Assembly: GCF_014641195.1 (NCBI RefSeq) | Contig: NZ_BMHQ01000003.1 | Coordinates: 248,001 to 312,000 of the forward strand | Source of the DNA: Marinithermofilum abyssi | GTDB taxonomy: Bacteria; Bacillota; Bacilli; Thermoactinomycetales; DSM-45169 | Direction of reading: 5' to 3' | Length of the DNA: 64,000 nucleotides | Shown here: piece by piece, positions 62,301 through 64,000 of the stretch | Layout of the letters: every line of letters begins with the position of its first letter | How positions within the stretch are numbered: the stretch's first letter is position 1 | Notes under the pieces: model-generated | Database searches by the model: none | What the model was told of the DNA's origin: nothing | The model's input: only the letters and a program-made list of their open reading frames with translations | Made by a program: the position numbers and the translations under genes

Positions 62301-63704
62301 TCAAAAGGTGAGCTGATATTTTTTCAGCTTCATATAGAATCCCTTGCGGCTCATTCCCAGACGTTGGATGGCTTCCGTCTTGGTCCTGGATTCCCGTAGG
62401 GCCTTGATGATCATCTCTTTCTCCACCTGCTCCACGACCTCTTTCAGGTTCGCTTTAGCGAAGACTTCCCTTTTCGGAAAAGAGGCGGGGGATTCTTCTC
62501 CGCTCTCGCCAATGGCGTCTTGTCCGCCTTTGACAGATTCCCAGATGTGCTGCGGCAGGTGCTGAACATCCAGAAGCTGCCCTTCGGAGAGGACGTACAT
62601 ATACTCGATGCAGCTTTGCAGCTCCCGCACGTTGCCGGGCCAGGAATACCTTTTGATCATTTCCAGGACCCGCGGAGAGAAAGCTTTCTGCCGGCCGTGG
62701 CGCTTCTCCAATTGCCGATTGAATTGCTCGGCTAACAGGAGCACATCGGAGGAACGTTCCCTAAGGGGCGGGAGATGGATAGGGATGACGCTGATCCTGT
62801 AATAAAAATCAGGGCGGAACTTCCCGTTTTCCACCATGGACTCCAGGTCGCGGTTGGTGGCGGCGATGAGGCGGAAGCGGACAGGGCAAGCCTTGATCCC
62901 CCCCACCCGAATCACTTCCCGCTCCTGGAGCACTCGAAGCAGCTTGGATTGGAGCATGGGGCTGATTTCGCCGATTTCGTCCAAAAACAGCGTCCCCCCC
63001 TCCGCCAACTCAATCAAACCGGGTTTTCCACCCTTTTGTGCCCCGGTGAATGCACCGGCCTCATAGCCGAAAAGCTCCGATTCGATCAGGGTCTCCGGGA
63101 TGGATGCCATGTTGAGAGCGATAAAGGGGCCGTCAGAGAAGGGGCTGGCTTCGTGAATCGCCTTGGCAAACACCTCTTTACCTACCCCGGTCTCTCCTCT
63201 AAGGAGGACGGTGGTGTCCGTCTGGGCCACCTTTTTCGCGATGTAAATCACATTTTTCAGCTCCCTGCTCTCGCCGACCAAACGGCTGAAGGGGTCTCCC
63301 CCCTTTGCCGTCTTTTCATTTTTGCACCATGCGGGGGCGGAAGGGAGGGAGAAATCGGCGGAGAACAGGGAAACTGGGCGAAAAATGCCGATCGCCCCCA
63401 CTTTTTCCCCTTCGTCATAGACGAGAAAAATATTGGCCACGATATCCATGCCCACGGATTCGATATAGGAGTAATCGTGATAGACCGGCCGCTCCGACTC
63501 CAGCACCTCGATGATCCGCGCCTTGGGCTCGATGTCGGATAAGCGCCTTCCGATCACCTTGTCCCTGGGAACACCGATCAGTCGGGAATAGGCGCTGTTG
63601 GCGTGAAGAATCTCCGTATCGTTGCCGATAAACAGGAAAATCTCATCCAAATGGTCCAAGATGCTGAACCAATTTTTTAGCAAAACCTGCTGGTTTTTGC
63701 CCAT
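62301..63704 (-). CDS. Sigma-54-dependent transcriptional activator with PAS domain
   Basis: A 467-residue activator. PAS domain at about residues 13-110 (LDEIFLFIGNDTEILHANSA). AAA+ domain with Walker A GETGVGKE (170-177), the sigma-54-contact loop GAFTGA (217-222), and Walker B GGTLFLDE. Fis-type helix-turn-helix at the C-terminus (RTKTEAIQRLGMSRKGFYMK). It senses a signal through PAS and opens sigma-54 promoters. LvaR, which drives levulinate genes in Pseudomonas, is of this class. I could not find a convincing -24/-12 promoter near the adjacent genes. Confidence 0.93.
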   Translation of the reverse strand: MGKNQQVLLKNWFSILDHLDEIFLFIGNDTEILHANSAYSRLIGVPRDKVIGRRLSDIEPKARIIEVLESERPVYHDYSYIESVGMDIVANIFLVYDEGEKVGAIGIFRPVSLFSADFSLPSAPAWCKNEKTAKGGDPFSRLVGESRELKNVIYIAKKVAQTDTTVLLRGETGVGKEVFAKAIHEASPFSDGPFIALNMASIPETLIESELFGYEAGAFTGAQKGGKPGLIELAEGGTLFLDEIGEISPMLQSKLLRVLQEREVIRVGGIKACPVRFRLIAATNRDLESMVENGKFRPDFYYRISVIPIHLPPLRERSSDVLLLAEQFNRQLEKRHGRQKAFSPRVLEMIKRYSWPGNVRELQSCIEYMYVLSEGQLLDVQHLPQHIWESVKGGQDAIGESGEESPASFPKREVFAKANLKEVVEQVEKEMIIKALRESRTKTEAIQRLGMSRKGFYMKLKKYQLTF

Positions 63705-63773
63705 CTTTTACCCCCGAAAGAGCTGATAAGTTGTTGTTTTTTATTTTTTCATTCATTCTGAATAGTGTCAACA

Positions 63774-64000
63774 TTAGGCGTTTTCCTTCGGCAGTCGGGG
63801 GGATGGGAACCTTTCCCCTTTATACAATATCGGCGATGTGGCTTTTGCGTAGGACGCTCCCTTCGGGTTGGAACGGATGAATGCGCGGCGGAGCCAATCC
63901 GTTGCGCGCCTTAGCTTTTCCCCTTGCGGCATGCCACCGATCAATTTTCGGGCCGACACCTCTGCCTGTAAGAGGTTGTCATTAATCTGATCCTCTTTTT
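63774..64000 (-). CDS. C-terminal end of an unidentified protein
   Basis: One minus-strand frame is open from the window edge to a stop at 63774. It reads DNLLQAEVSARKLIGGMPQG, EKLRRATDWLRRAFIRSNPK and a Pro-rich tail. It has protein-like composition and no start inside the window, so it is probably the end of a gene beyond the edge. I do not recognise the family. Confidence 0.4.
   Translation of the reverse strand, partial: KEDQINDNLLQAEVSARKLIGGMPQGEKLRRATDWLRRAFIRSNPKGASYAKATSPILYKGERFPSPRLPKENA

Overview
The window looks like chromosome from a spore-forming, Gram-positive Bacilli of the Thermoactinomycetaceae type (Kroppenstedtia, Polycladomyces, Planifilum or a relative). This is inferred from AGGAGG-type ribosome-binding sites with frequent GTG/TTG starts, and from the gene content: DnaD, a YneB/YnzC pair, a yybP-ykoY riboswitch, a YrhE/YrhD-type formate dehydrogenase locus and an IMEF-type encapsulin. 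Base composition is intermediate. No rRNA, tRNA, CRISPR array, prophage or intact transposase was seen.

Layout. 1-6.6 kb: start of a quinone oxidoreductase, azlCD with a divergent XRE-cupin regulator, a CstR-like repressor, an SDR with a broken MerR gene, and a mandelate-racemase/MLE-type enzyme. 6.6-11.5 kb: formate dehydrogenase locus (fdhA, DUF1641, DUF2294, fdhD) with a long terminator-like hairpin in its leader. 12.2-17 kb: TetR/asnB divergon, then the encapsulin operon and a convergent unknown gene behind Fur-box-like sites. 17-19.5 kb: DUF3817, M42 aminopeptidase, YneB-like recombinase, YnzC. 19.7-26.6 kb: a decayed resistance and stress-response island, with rifampin phosphotransferase and virginiamycin B lyase pseudogenes, a TipAS-type MerR regulator, TetR and two acetyltransferases. 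26.7-36.2 kb: Mn riboswitch plus TerC, MurF-like ligase, an amt-nucleotidyltransferase-exonuclease operon, dnaD, asnS and a CapA-like protein. 36.3-46.5 kb: ArsR-DUF2087, a YtkA-like lipoprotein, three Gfo/Idh/MocA oxidoreductases, a YkvA-like protein, an oxidative N-demethylase cassette and an MBL hydrolase. 46.6-64 kb: CoA-thioester catabolism, with two acyl-CoA ligases, acyl-CoA dehydrogenase, enoyl-CoA hydratase, 3-hydroxyacyl-CoA dehydrogenase, SDRs, an APH-type kinase, a TetR repressor and a sigma-54 activator. Fragments of livHM, thiolase, a second hydratase and a second acyl-CoA dehydrogenase are scattered through it.

Most interesting system. The encapsulin shell gene (15545-16390) follows an IMEF iron-mineralising cargo that is split by one in-frame TAG into two ORFs. 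The second ORF has its own Shine-Dalgarno and start. Each half ends in an encapsulin-targeting-peptide-like motif (SVGNLR in the first, TVGNMI in the second). This suggests a two-subunit cargo rather than a dead gene.

Other notable points. A 356-bp insertion at 40955-41310 is bounded by TTAC and TCAA like an IS608-type element. Its right end looks like an omegaRNA terminus, and it created the present stop codon of the neighbouring reductase gene. Three promoters in the catabolic region share one architecture (TTGAAT, 17 bp, TAWAAW, then the palindrome ATACYAACCGGTTRGTAT), which defines a small regulon. The kinase/acyl-CoA dehydrogenase/SDR/ligase/sigma-54 activator set resembles the levulinate (lva) pathway of pseudomonads. 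Many genes carry one-base indels in homopolymer runs or internal deletions. Either this strain is losing catabolic and resistance genes, or the assembly has residual indel errors.
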